DNA of 64,000 nt from Oscillospiraceae bacterium (GTDB lineage: Bacteria; Bacillota; Clostridia; Oscillospirales; Acutalibacteraceae): positions 19,049 to 83,048 of the forward strand of contig CADCLS010000006.1 of NCBI GenBank assembly GCA_902802375.1, in the 5' to 3' direction. Every line of letters begins with the position of its first letter. Position 1 is the stretch's first letter. A program made the translations under genes and the position numbers. Positions 26,717 through 35,207 of the stretch are shown one piece after another. The notes below the pieces were generated by a model that had not been told where the DNA came from, made no database searches, and worked only from the letters and a program-made list of their open reading frames with translations.

Positions 26717-27410
26717 CTCCCGTGACAGAAAGGCGCTCGCCTGTTATTTTAAGACAACTTTCAAATTCTTCATTATTATACTTAGTAAGTAATTTTCTGC
26801 ATTTACTCAGCACACTTATAATCTCATAACGGATAGGGTCCCCTTCAGCCGTATTCTCCGCCTGCATCATAAGGACCTGCATATCGTAATAAAGCTTCCT
26901 TGCAGTTTCATTGCAGGTCGCGATATATGCTTCCTTTATTGTGCCGTTTTCCTGAAGATTTCCGGTAAGGTCGTTACATCCGGCATCCATCCAAAAGTCA
27001 ACCTTTTCTCCGCCTTCGGCTTCCTCCAAAAAAGGAACTATTCTCTTGCCGGGATTTCCCTTTGCACGGTCAAACACCGAGTTTATGTTGGTAATCCCCC
27101 TTACAGGACAACCCTCGTCATCAACTATAAGACCTTCGCCGTTAATATCAATAACATAAACAACCTTTTTACCTTTGACGCCCCCACCGAGACTCGCGGT
27201 AAAGTGGAACCATGCGCAATCAAACAGGTCTCCCCACTTATCTGCACATTTTACCTTTTGATATTCACCGTGCATTCTATTCCTAAACGCCAACGGTTCT
27301 TTTGATTTGTATATCTCAATATCCAAATCACAAACCTTTCTATAAACCGAGTTTTTTACCCTGCTAATACAGTTTTTCAGATTTTCTAAAGTATAGCGTT
27401 CTGAAATCAT
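26679..27410 (-). pseudogene. N-terminal fragment of a second GH38 alpha-mannosidase
   Basis: The 243-codon frame matches the N-terminal domain of the long (about 1000-residue) GH38 alpha-mannosidases. Visible segments are CAWFHFTASLGGGVKGKKVV, DINGEGLIVDDEGCPVRG and DFWMDAGCNDLTGN. The family would continue into the catalytic domain with a HAHID-type metal motif, but at about 26694 the DNA switches to a carbohydrate-binding repeat. The frame then ends after four foreign codons (KAQF). It has no catalytic residues and so cannot be an active mannosidase. It starts at an ATG behind a good promoter with operator sites, so the control region survived the deletion. The junction could also be an assembly artefact. 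Confidence 0.85.
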
Positions 27411-27436
27411 AACATCCTACTTTCCGATTTATGTCA

Positions 27437-27451
27437 AAATTTGTATTATTT
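27437..27451. promoter_or_regulatory. Operator site O3, in leader of the truncated GH38 gene
   Basis: AAATTTGTATTATTT, identical over 15 bases to O2 at 20274-20288. It lies about 25-40 bases downstream of the inferred minus-strand start, where a bound repressor would block elongation. Confidence 0.7.
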
Positions 27452-27482
27452 AACAATATGACATATACAATTATCTGTTGTA

Positions 27483-27511
27483 AATATATCATAAAATGAT
27501 TTTTTTGTCAA
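27483..27511 (-). promoter_or_regulatory. Sigma-A promoter of the truncated GH38 gene
   Basis: On the minus strand TTGACA (27511-27506) and TATATT (27488-27483) are spaced by 17 bases. The start would be near 27476, giving a leader of about 65 bases to the ATG at 27410. Confidence 0.7.
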
Positions 27512-27529
27512 CAAATTTGTATAAATTTG
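27511..27529. promoter_or_regulatory. Operator site O4, between divergent promoters
   Basis: The perfect 10-base palindrome ACAAATTTGT is followed by a second AAATTTG in direct orientation. It abuts the -35 element of the minus-strand promoter and lies just upstream of the plus-strand promoter, so one bound regulator could affect both. Confidence 0.65.
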
Positions 27530-27539
27530 AAAAAAATAC

Positions 27540-27568
27540 TTGAACAATTATGATTCCTATGGTATAAT
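27540..27568 (+). promoter_or_regulatory. Sigma-A promoter of the FAD oxidoreductase gene
   Basis: TTGAAC (27540-27545) and TATAAT (27563-27568) are separated by 17 bases. The expected start is near 27576, inside operator O5. Confidence 0.8.
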
Positions 27569-27572
27569 TAAC

Positions 27573-27589
27573 ACAAATTTGTATTATAA
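27573..27589. promoter_or_regulatory. Operator site O5, over the FAD oxidoreductase start site
   Basis: ACAAATTTGTATTATAA joins the palindrome ACAAATTTGT seen at 27511 with the TATTAT extension of O1-O3. It covers the predicted transcription start, the classic position for a repressor. Confidence 0.7.
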
Positions 27590-27600
27590 GGATTGATTTT

Positions 27601-28905
27601 ATGAGTATAGAATACAAAATTGCACTCCCTGTAAAGTATGAAGTTGATGTTTTTGTTGCCGGCGGAGGTCCTGCAGGAGTAGCTGCGGCAGTAGCCGCAG
27701 CAAGGAACGGCGCTTCAGTATTTTTAGCTGAAAATGGCGGTGCATTCGGAGGCGCGGCAGTACAGGCACTTGTTCCTGCGTTTATGCAGTTTACTGACGG
27801 TGTAAATTTTATTGCTGACGGTATAGGCCGCGAAGTCCGGGACTACATAAAAGAAAACGCATATGAAGAATATAAAAAATACTGTCCTGACAGTATACCT
27901 GTAGAGCTTCTGAAAGTGTGTTATGACGGTATGCTCACAAAAGCAGGTGTGTATTTTGAATTTTTCACACGAGTTGCTGATACCGTTACAGAAAACGGCA
28001 CTATAAAGTATGTTGTATGTGCCGCCAAAGGCAATAACTATGCCGTAAAAGCAAAAACCTTTGTTGACTGCACGGGTGACGGCGACTTAGCCGCACTTGC
28101 CGGTGCAGATTTTGAAAAAGGTGATAAAAGCGGCGAAATGATGGCGACAACGCTGTGTGCTATCTGGAACGGTATTGACTGGAAAAGTGTTGTCCGCCCG
28201 GATAGTCGCCGTTTGGATGATGCATTTAAGAATAAAGTGTTTTCTAATGAAGACCGTCACCTGCCCGGTATCTGGCCGATAAGCAGAAGCACAGGCGGTT
28301 CAAATGCCGGTCATGTGTATGATATAGACGGCACACTTTCCCACTCTTTGACCTTAGGTATGGTCAAAGGCAGAAGGCAGCTGCTAGAATATCGCAAATA
28401 TTATAAAGAGTATTTAAGCGGATATGAAAACGCCGAACCGATAATAAGCGCGGCACTTTTAGGTGTTCGCGAAACAAGACGCATTACCGGCGATTACATA
28501 CTTAATATCAACGATTTTTTAAGCCGCGCCGTTTTCGATGATGAAATCGGCCGTTATGCATATCCTATTGACATTCACTCCGGCAAAAACAATAAAGCAG
28601 GGTATGACGATTATGAGAAAAAGTTCAGAGAACTTCGCTATAAACCCGGTGAGAGCTACGGTATTCCCTACCGTTCATTGACCGTAAAGGGAATTAAAAA
28701 CCTTCTGACCGCAGGTCGCTGCATTTCCGCAGACCGTTCAATGCAGGCATCAGTCAGAGTTATGCCTTGCTGCTTCATAACAGGGCAAGCGGCAGGAACA
28801 GCGGCAGCACTTTCCAAGGATACTTGTGATGTACGCAAGATTGACATAAAGGTTTTGCAGTCAGCCCTTAAAAGACTCGGCGCATATTTACCTAACGCCG
28901 AATAA
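27601..28905 (+). CDS. FAD-dependent oxidoreductase (FAD_oxidored family)
   Basis: This 434-residue cytoplasmic flavoprotein has the N-terminal dinucleotide-binding motif GGGPAG at residues 21-26, preceded by a beta strand (DVFVA), and the second flavin segment FVDCTGDGDLAALAGA near residue 155. C-terminal segments (TAGRCISADRSMQASVRV, then TGQAAGTAAAL) are typical of the PF12831 family. Such enzymes often occur in polysaccharide-utilisation loci. The substrate is unknown; oxidation of a sugar or uronic acid derivative is a guess. It is monocistronic, ends at a strong terminator, and its start site is covered by operator O5, so it belongs to the same regulon as the glycan operon. Confidence 0.88.
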   Translation: MSIEYKIALPVKYEVDVFVAGGGPAGVAAAVAAARNGASVFLAENGGAFGGAAVQALVPAFMQFTDGVNFIADGIGREVRDYIKENAYEEYKKYCPDSIPVELLKVCYDGMLTKAGVYFEFFTRVADTVTENGTIKYVVCAAKGNNYAVKAKTFVDCTGDGDLAALAGADFEKGDKSGEMMATTLCAIWNGIDWKSVVRPDSRRLDDAFKNKVFSNEDRHLPGIWPISRSTGGSNAGHVYDIDGTLSHSLTLGMVKGRRQLLEYRKYYKEYLSGYENAEPIISAALLGVRETRRITGDYILNINDFLSRAVFDDEIGRYAYPIDIHSGKNNKAGYDDYEKKFRELRYKPGESYGIPYRSLTVKGIKNLLTAGRCISADRSMQASVRVMPCCFITGQAAGTAAALSKDTCDVRKIDIKVLQSALKRLGAYLPNAE

Positions 28906-28923
28906 TTAATGTGTAAACCAAAA

Positions 28924-28948
28924 GGACCTCCGGATTAACCGGAGGTCC
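28924..28948. terminator. Bidirectional terminator between FAD oxidoreductase and DUF4956 genes
   Basis: A 10-bp perfect stem GGACCTCCGG/CCGGAGGTCC with an ATTAA loop lies between convergent genes, with AAA on the left and AAATTT on the right. Confidence 0.8.
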
Positions 28949-28974
28949 GAAATTTATATAAAAAGCTACGGAGA

Positions 28975-29646
28975 TTAAAGCTGATTTTGTGTTTCCGTAA
29001 ATGGGAGAAGAGAAATTTCAAGATTCCCATTTTTAGTACGAAGTTCATCAATAAACGCTTTTTCTTCTGCCGGATTTTTAAGTTGAACCTTATAGGAAAG
29101 TCTGAACATACTTCCCATTCCCGTTGTTTTAACGCCTGCATTTTCATATTTTTTCAGATAATGAGAAAATATGTCATCAAAGGTTCCGTTATATTCAAGC
29201 GATTCCGGTATTGTAATGCGTAGTAATTGATCTGATGCCATACTTTTATGTTCAAATAAAGTGACAAAGCTAAGGAGAAGAAATAATACCGAAAGACCAA
29301 GTAAGATAACAACGCCGTAACCGATATATCCCATACCGAATGCAATGCCTGAGCCCATTGCAATTAAAATTGAAGCGATTTCATCTGCACTGCCCTGTGC
29401 GGAACGAAAACGAATAAGACTGAATGCGCCACCGATTGCAACGCCGGCGCCGATATTCCCGTTTACAAACGTTATAACGGCGGCGACAACAAACGGTATC
29501 AGTGCCGTAACGATAAAAAACCGTTTTGTTGACCGAATGCGAAAACTCATAATCCAGGAATATATGAATCCTGTTACGAGCGCAACAGCTGTCATAATAA
29601 AAAACTGTGATGGGGTTACAGTTGATGTGTAAATGGAATCAAACAT
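28975..29646 (-). CDS. DUF4956 membrane protein
   Basis: This 223-residue protein has about four membrane helices in its first 130 residues. They include the conserved GAGVAIGGAFSLIRFRSAQG segment that marks DUF4956. A cytoplasmic C-terminal domain follows (LRITIPESLEYNGTFDDIF). It is the last gene of the operon, 16 bases after the VTC-type polymerase gene. DUF4956 and VTC-type genes are often adjacent in Clostridia (from memory), so the pair probably forms one membrane machine, though its product is unproven. The ATG follows AAGGAG. Confidence 0.87.
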   Translation of the reverse strand: MFDSIYTSTVTPSQFFIMTAVALVTGFIYSWIMSFRIRSTKRFFIVTALIPFVVAAVITFVNGNIGAGVAIGGAFSLIRFRSAQGSADEIASILIAMGSGIAFGMGYIGYGVVILLGLSVLFLLLSFVTLFEHKSMASDQLLRITIPESLEYNGTFDDIFSHYLKKYENAGVKTTGMGSMFRLSYKVQLKNPAEEKAFIDELRTKNGNLEISLLPFTETQNQL

Positions 29647-29662
29647 AATAAATTCTCCTTGT

Positions 29663-30361
29663 TCAAATTATTTGTGCTTTTATAAGTTGCTGGCGGTACG
29701 CTTCTCCGTATTTTGAAAAACTGCTTTTCCTTATTTCGCCTTCGGAAAGGATTTTCGCAAGCCACATAGGCATCGCTTCCTGTACCTTTATTTCGAGAAT
29801 TGTATAACCTTCATCAAGAAGCGAGATGCCGTCCATAGATTTAGTAAGCGTCAGGTCACCTACACGGTATCTGGGGTTTTCGTCAATTGTGAGCCTTAAG
29901 TTTCCGTCCGGCTCAAAGTATGCGGTACGGTCATAAATAATCATACAAGCCGGAACAAGTGTTTTATAGTAGTCGCGAAAAACTGTTATCTCACGGTTTA
30001 TCTGTCCGGGAGAGCAGATATCACCCTCACCCGAAAAGAACTTATGCACCAGTGGAATGGTAGTTTCAACTCGACGCTTATATACGATACCGTATGCCTT
30101 GCGTTTAAGCTCAAGAAAAACCGGAGATGTATCGGTAGCAATTCCGTATGAGCGCAAGCGTATTTTTTCTTTGAAAAGAGGCTTTTCAACGCTTGTTCTG
30201 ATCAGTTGGTATGTAGGTGTATCATAGTATAAGGAAGCAATAGATGTTTTACCGTACTTATCTACCTGCATATGTCCCTTAAGTCTTTCACGAAGAAAAT
30301 CTGTTTGCTTGGCGTTTAACAGATATTTAAGCTCATATCGTTTCATTACCGTTATTGCCAA
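29663..30361 (-). CDS. VTC-domain polyphosphate polymerase family protein
   Basis: This 232-residue protein matches the VTC catalytic tunnel domain throughout. It has MKRYELKYLL near the start, KEKIRLRSYG, FLELKRKAYGIVYKRR, YDRTAYFE, RLTID and the C-terminal ILEIKV. These supply the basic and acidic residues that bind nucleotide and phosphate in the family, so it may make polyphosphate from ATP. There is no membrane helix, so anchoring may come from the DUF4956 partner. A TTG start at 30361 is preferred because GGAGG lies 8 bases upstream, while the ATG at 30346 is too far from it. No other phosphate gene is nearby. Confidence 0.88.
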   Translation of the reverse strand: MAITVMKRYELKYLLNAKQTDFLRERLKGHMQVDKYGKTSIASLYYDTPTYQLIRTSVEKPLFKEKIRLRSYGIATDTSPVFLELKRKAYGIVYKRRVETTIPLVHKFFSGEGDICSPGQINREITVFRDYYKTLVPACMIIYDRTAYFEPDGNLRLTIDENPRYRVGDLTLTKSMDGISLLDEGYTILEIKVQEAMPMWLAKILSEGEIRKSSFSKYGEAYRQQLIKAQII

Positions 30362-30377
30362 AGTACCACCTCCGGTA

Positions 30378-31598
30378 TCAAAGTGTTATGCGAATGGAAA
30401 AAATTCCGCCGAAAACCGTAGCCGATATGCGCCCGTTGTGCGCTTTTACTATCTCTTTAACATAAGATAGTCCGAGCCCGGCGCTGTTCTCTTTTCTGTT
30501 TTCCAAAGTGGTAAAGCGGTCAAATATCTGATTTACCGGACCATCCGGAAGCTTCGTGTCATTTTTCGCTTCCAGCAAAACATAACCGTTCTCGCTCTTC
30601 AATGTAAAAATTGCCTTTGTTAAAGAATACTTGATCGCATTATCAATAAGTTCATCGATCAATTTATTGATTGCTTCGGGATCAGCTAAAAGCGTTATGT
30701 CAGGCGCTATATCGGCAGTCAACTCAATCCCATGTGAAACGAAGTTTTCTGTATGCTTGTCGAGTGCGGCACACAGAAATTCTGAAACGGGTACTTCGCT
30801 TATATTCATATTTCCGTCGTCAAATATTCCGATTGTTCCAAGCTTATCGACAAGTTCGTTCAATTTGCCGATTTGTCGTCGTGTCGAACGGGTTTGGTCA
30901 TCGGGACCGTATTTTCGTTCAGCAAGTTCGGTATTTCCATTTATAATCGTAAGAGGAAGCCGAAACTCTTTGTTTGCACTTTTTATAAAGTTCCTTTGTT
31001 TTCTGTCAGCGTCTTCTATAGGCGCATAGATTTTTCTGGCAATACTATGAAGCACAAACCAACCTATGATTAGACAAAGCGCCTCACCAATCGCAGAAAT
31101 TATTAAAATTCTGAAGGACGGAAGCAACTCGCGTCCTTGATCTATGACCGTTACGTAGGTCGTACCGTCTTTTTTATATACACGATATCGGTATGACCAC
31201 TTTGTCCATCCTGTTTTTTCTTTTAATAATGATTTTGCCCATTGTTTGGCATCATCTTCCAACACCGCCGATATATTAAAAGCAACTGTTTCTGCATTCT
31301 CGCCCTTATTTGAAAAGGCGATTGTAAAATATCTTATAGAAGCGTTGATTTCAGGCGAATCGGGTCCCATAGGTCCCATTCTGAAATTTCTGTCTTTCGG
31401 TTCTGATATTATGTCCTCTGAAACAGTTTCGACTCGCCCAAAAGAGCCTTGTCTATCGGCAATTTTTTGTGTGATATCATCGGCATCGTTTGCCGCCATT
31501 GTGAAGTTCACTCCGTTTATAACAGTAAGAAGTACAGTCAACAGGACAAAGATCACAAAAATTGCATATAATCTGAATTTCTTTTCCGCCTTATTCAT
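30378..31598 (-). CDS. Degenerate sensor histidine kinase (phospho-acceptor histidine missing)
   Basis: This 406-residue protein has two membrane helices (about 11-30 and 165-186) enclosing an extracellular sensor, then a HisKA-like and HATPase-like region. The H-box reads SANKEFRLPLT, so Lys210 stands where the phospho-acceptor His should be. The N-box ELIDNAIKYS is kept (Asn320). The DxGxG nucleotide motif is not recognisable (KNDTKLPDG instead), while a GLGL segment remains near 375. It probably cannot autophosphorylate in the usual way and may act as a pseudokinase or a binding sensor. ATG 31598 overlaps the end of the regulator gene, so the pair is translationally coupled. The TTG at 31616 is a less likely start. 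Confidence 0.85.
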   Translation of the reverse strand: MNKAEKKFRLYAIFVIFVLLTVLLTVINGVNFTMAANDADDITQKIADRQGSFGRVETVSEDIISEPKDRNFRMGPMGPDSPEINASIRYFTIAFSNKGENAETVAFNISAVLEDDAKQWAKSLLKEKTGWTKWSYRYRVYKKDGTTYVTVIDQGRELLPSFRILIISAIGEALCLIIGWFVLHSIARKIYAPIEDADRKQRNFIKSANKEFRLPLTIINGNTELAERKYGPDDQTRSTRRQIGKLNELVDKLGTIGIFDDGNMNISEVPVSEFLCAALDKHTENFVSHGIELTADIAPDITLLADPEAINKLIDELIDNAIKYSLTKAIFTLKSENGYVLLEAKNDTKLPDGPVNQIFDRFTTLENRKENSAGLGLSYVKEIVKAHNGRISATVFGGIFSIRITL

Positions 31599-32187
31599 TT
31601 TGTGCCACCAATTCAAATCCTTTCTTCGCCTTGTACTTTATTCTAGTTTCGGTACCAATTTTTCCAAATTTTGTGTTAAGTGCATTTATATACACACCGT
31701 CATTTGCGGCTATGCTCTCACCGTTTAATAGTGCGCGTAAAACCTTTATCTCTCCGGCGGTCAAACTCGGACCGCCGGTAATTCGGTATCCCGGAACATT
31801 TATTTCAACATCGCCTACGGAAAATTGTTCGTCTGATGAAACACAATTCAGCGTGTCTTTAATTTCATCACAAATCTTTTCAGGCGTAAACGGATATGAC
31901 AACCATGAATTAGGTAGAGGAGGTTCGGTCAAGTCGTGTGCGCTGACAGGACAGTCGTTTAGTGCAATAACCGGAATTTCTTTATCCTGTATCCGTTCTA
32001 TCAATTCTTCATAATCAATTCTCGGAATATTTCTGTCCAGTATGACAATATCAAAATCTTCCGTTGCCAGAAGTGAGATAACTTGGGTTCCATCAAACGC
32101 TGTGACGGTTTCTCCGAAATCGATTTCAAGCAATTTCTTATAACACTCGAGCAGATCCCTGTCCGGTGCGGCAAAGAGTATTCGCAT
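31591..32187 (-). CDS. Degenerate OmpR-type response regulator
   Basis: This 198-residue protein has an N-terminal receiver-like domain (1-115) and a short winged-helix-like C-terminus (from about 140: SLTAGEIKVLRALLNG). The receiver keeps Asp51 (IVILD). The acidic pair expected at 7-8 is Ala-Pro (FAAPD), the conserved Thr/Ser is Asn77 (VIALND), and the conserved Lys is Tyr98 (LSYPF). It probably does not use normal phospho-switching. The C-terminal DNA-binding domain is shorter than the roughly 100 residues of OmpR relatives. ATG 32187 follows AAGGAG, while longer in-frame readings lack a ribosome site. It lies 20 bases after the surface lipoprotein gene. Confidence 0.82.
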   Translation of the reverse strand: MRILFAAPDRDLLECYKKLLEIDFGETVTAFDGTQVISLLATEDFDIVILDRNIPRIDYEELIERIQDKEIPVIALNDCPVSAHDLTEPPLPNSWLSYPFTPEKICDEIKDTLNCVSSDEQFSVGDVEINVPGYRITGGPSLTAGEIKVLRALLNGESIAANDGVYINALNTKFGKIGTETRIKYKAKKGFELVAQNE

Positions 32188-32207
32188 AAGCGTTTCTCCT
32201 TTTCTTA

Positions 32208-33851
32208 TTAAGATGATACGGTAACACTGCTGTAACACGATGTACCGCCGTATGCATTTGCATTGTTGAATGTGTATGATGCTCCGTTGATTTTTACCGT
32301 GTGACTTCCTGAAGAATGAAGTGAGAGCGAATATGATTTTACACTACCGCCGGTACTGACTCTGCCGTAACCGAGCACGATCAGTGTGCCTCCTGAAACA
32401 GCAACCTGACCGTCGGCATCAATAGCCGCCGCATTTTGACTGTTCGGGCCTCTGGTAATCACAACACCGCCTGTCTGCATATAATTACCGTTACTGTCGA
32501 TGCCGTCTGTATCTCCACTCGGCGAAACGGTAACATCAAGATATCCACCCGTGACATTGATTGCGGCAGCAGAATTGCCTTTTGTTGCGTTCACACCGTC
32601 GTCATTTGCAGACACATAGGATTTTCCGCCGGAAACATTTATAACATTTGCTTCAAGTCCCTCGTATGCGCTGTCAATATTTATTGTACCACCGGAAATG
32701 TTCAGCACATTATCTGCGTGGATGCCGTCCGCACCGGAAACGGTCTGCTGGCCGCCCCAGCCGCCGGGACCCATTTGTCCGCCTGCGGTTTTATTTGCCG
32801 GCGCATAAACATTCATATTCACGGTGCCCCCTGAAATATTGACAGTTCCCTGACCGTTGGTGCCGTCTTCTAATGATGTGCCATAATCTGCATGAAGACC
32901 GTCATCGTAGGTTTGCAGTGTAAGGCTGCCGTCTTTTATATTCAATTCATTTTGAACCTTAACGCCCTTATAGGAGGATGTTGACGCATCAGACGCTGTA
33001 TATCCGCTATATGATCCCGTATATACCGTAACATTAGGTGCAACACCTTCTTCGCCGGTTGTCATTTCAAAATTATGTGCCGCCTCAATACCGTCACCTG
33101 CGGCATAGACCGTAACAGTACCGCCGGAGAGAGTGATGTCACCTCGGGTGACTCCGTTTTTATTCACATCGGTATTTTCGGTCTTAACACCGTCTCCATT
33201 TGTGGAAACAGCAACAACAGTTCCGCTTGTAACACTTATCGAATCGTTGCCCTTAAGTGCATTATTGTATGCAGAAGATTTTAAGGATAGATTCTGAACA
33301 GTCAAATCTTTTGTTGTATGGATGCCGTTGTTATACGAAGCGTTGACTACAAGAGTTCCGGTGCCTTTAATTTTCAAATCGCAAGTCGCATAGATTGCGC
33401 CTTCCCCCTGATTCTCGTCATCAGATGCTTTAGTGCTACGGGTATCGCTTATTACATTTTCCGTACCCTTCTTCGCAGATATATCAACATTTCCCGCTGT
33501 AATCACCTTGATCGGAGAATCACTTCCGTATGTGATTGTTGCCCTGGAAAGTTCAATAACCACCTCGTCAGTTTCTCCTGCATCAACAATGATTTGCCCT
33601 TCAAGCAGACCGGTTGCAGTATAAGTACCTGCCGAAGATATTGTGTATATTTTTCCTGAATTGCTGAATGTTCCGTCTTCCGATGTCATAGAAAAACTGC
33701 CTGTTGCTTCCTTTGCAGTAATATTCTGATCCACTGCCGCTGTTGTAGAATCGCTTGCTGTATCGGAAGTGGTTTCATCGTTTTCCGCTCCGCAAGCAGT
33801 GAGCACGGTAACAAGCATAACCGCTAATAAAATTGATAAAAACTTTTTCAT
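32208..33851 (-). CDS. Cthe_2159-like carbohydrate-binding surface lipoprotein
   Basis: This 547-residue lipoprotein has the signal MKKFLSILL and lipobox LTAC with Cys20. It then has an acidic Ser/Thr linker and a long array of short turns such as NISGGTVNM, NVSGGKSYVSANDDGVNA and SVTSGTVVAVSTNGDGVK. This is the right-handed beta-helix pattern of the Cthe_2159 family (PF14262), described as binding cellulose or polygalacturonate with calcium. ATG 33851 follows AAGGAG, and upstream in-frame codons overlap the promoter region. As the first gene of the operon with the degenerate two-component pair and the VTC/DUF4956 genes, it may be the surface structure that this module builds or senses. Confidence 0.87.
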   Translation of the reverse strand: MKKFLSILLAVMLVTVLTACGAENDETTSDTASDSTTAAVDQNITAKEATGSFSMTSEDGTFSNSGKIYTISSAGTYTATGLLEGQIIVDAGETDEVVIELSRATITYGSDSPIKVITAGNVDISAKKGTENVISDTRSTKASDDENQGEGAIYATCDLKIKGTGTLVVNASYNNGIHTTKDLTVQNLSLKSSAYNNALKGNDSISVTSGTVVAVSTNGDGVKTENTDVNKNGVTRGDITLSGGTVTVYAAGDGIEAAHNFEMTTGEEGVAPNVTVYTGSYSGYTASDASTSSYKGVKVQNELNIKDGSLTLQTYDDGLHADYGTSLEDGTNGQGTVNISGGTVNMNVYAPANKTAGGQMGPGGWGGQQTVSGADGIHADNVLNISGGTINIDSAYEGLEANVINVSGGKSYVSANDDGVNATKGNSAAAINVTGGYLDVTVSPSGDTDGIDSNGNYMQTGGVVITRGPNSQNAAAIDADGQVAVSGGTLIVLGYGRVSTGGSVKSYSLSLHSSGSHTVKINGASYTFNNANAYGGTSCYSSVTVSS

Positions 33852-33903
33852 ATAATTACTCCTTTTAGTTTTAACAAGAAAATCTTCATCTGTTGATATC
33901 ATT

Positions 33904-33936
33904 ATCATAACAGATGAAGATTGAAAAAAGATTGAA
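33904..33936 (-). promoter_or_regulatory. Activator-type promoter of the lipoprotein/VTC operon
   Basis: On the minus strand TTCAATCTTTTTTCAAT (33936-33920) is a direct repeat of TTCAAT with an 11-base period. It stands where a -35 element would be, and 10 bases later comes TATGAT (33909-33904). The same 17 bases occur at 38525-38541 before the first two-component operon. Direct repeats with one-turn spacing are typical binding sites of OmpR-family regulators. Confidence 0.65.
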
Positions 33937-33977
33937 AACGGTATTATGTACTTTGTTTTATTTAATATAACACTTAC

Positions 33978-35207
33978 TTAAATATCAACCGAAAAACTGA
34001 TGGTGTTTCCGGAATAAGAAACCTTCATTTTTCCCTTCATTCGTTCAACGATTTCCTTTGCCATAGAAAGCCCTATGCCGAAGCCGGCTTTTTCCGAATT
34101 ATGTGATTCATCTTTACGGTAGAAACGCTCAAAGAATTTTTCGGTGTCTGCATTTTTTCCCTCCGCATAGGTGTTTGAAACCGAAATGCGTACGCCTTTC
34201 CGATAAGAATTTTTTTCAAGGCTGACTAAAATGTCGCCGTTGTCATCACAATATTTGACAGCATTATCAATAAGCACCGACACAACATGCTGAATACTTC
34301 TCTTATCACATTTGATACTCAAATCCGTAGCTATTTGGGTTGATAATGTTTTTCCCGAGCTTTCCGAAACACTACGGAATGATTCTGCGGTTTCAGAAAC
34401 GATTGCAGATATATCAACATCCGTCATATCTGCCTCTTTGATTTCATCTGCCCTTGTCAGAACAACTAAATCTTCAATAAGAGTATTAAGGCGGGTAATT
34501 TGCCTGTGAGTGCTGTCCGTCCACTCCGTTTTTCCGCTTAAAACCTCTGTCATATCCGTGTTTGCCGAGATAACAGCAAGCGGAGTCTTTAATTCATGGC
34601 TTGCATTTGTGATAAAGCGTTTCTGTCTTTCATCATTTTCAACAAACGGTCTAATCAGCTTTTTAGAAAAAGCAAGTATCACAATAACATAAAGAATAAG
34701 CACCAAAAGCCATATCCCTGACATATATGTCATTGTAAGGCGCTGCATGGCATAGCGGCTCGTACTGTCGAGCAGAACCAAAGTAACCGAGCCGTCTTCT
34801 GATGATTTTTTCACAAATCGAAATATTCGTTTTCCTTCAATATCAATACGCCCGTTGTTATAATTCTCTTCAAAAGCCCTATTGATAATGGAATTCATCT
34901 CGTTTTGCGGCATCGCTATGCGCGTAACGGTAATATTGACGCCGCTATCGCCTTTAACTGCGGTTAAAAATCGTGTTTCATAAACAGACTCGTCTTTAAG
35001 CGCAAGGAATCTCTCCTGGCTGGGATCAAACTCAAACCGTTCCGGCAAGTCGCCGCCATTATCAATTATCATATTCAAAAGTACATCGGTCTGCCGGTTT
35101 ATTACTTCCGTTGTTATCCAATACACAATGCCGGTCACCGTCGTGATTACTAATAAAAGTACTAAGGCAGAGCCCCATATAAATTTTCTTTGTAACTTCT
35201 TAAACAT
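33978..35207 (-). CDS. Sensor histidine kinase (canonical), second two-component system
   Basis: This 409-residue kinase has membrane helices at about 11-31 and 163-181 with an extracellular sensor between them. The dimerisation domain carries NASHELKTPLA with His204, and the ATPase domain carries NAVKYC and GFGIGLS. ATG 35207 is chosen because GGAGG lies 6 bases upstream. It overlaps the end of its regulator gene, which implies coupled translation. It would phosphorylate the regulator encoded just upstream. The signal is unknown. It is the last gene of the five-gene signalling operon. Confidence 0.92.
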   Translation of the reverse strand: MFKKLQRKFIWGSALVLLLVITTVTGIVYWITTEVINRQTDVLLNMIIDNGGDLPERFEFDPSQERFLALKDESVYETRFLTAVKGDSGVNITVTRIAMPQNEMNSIINRAFEENYNNGRIDIEGKRIFRFVKKSSEDGSVTLVLLDSTSRYAMQRLTMTYMSGIWLLVLILYVIVILAFSKKLIRPFVENDERQKRFITNASHELKTPLAVISANTDMTEVLSGKTEWTDSTHRQITRLNTLIEDLVVLTRADEIKEADMTDVDISAIVSETAESFRSVSESSGKTLSTQIATDLSIKCDKRSIQHVVSVLIDNAVKYCDDNGDILVSLEKNSYRKGVRISVSNTYAEGKNADTEKFFERFYRKDESHNSEKAGFGIGLSMAKEIVERMKGKMKVSYSGNTISFSVDI

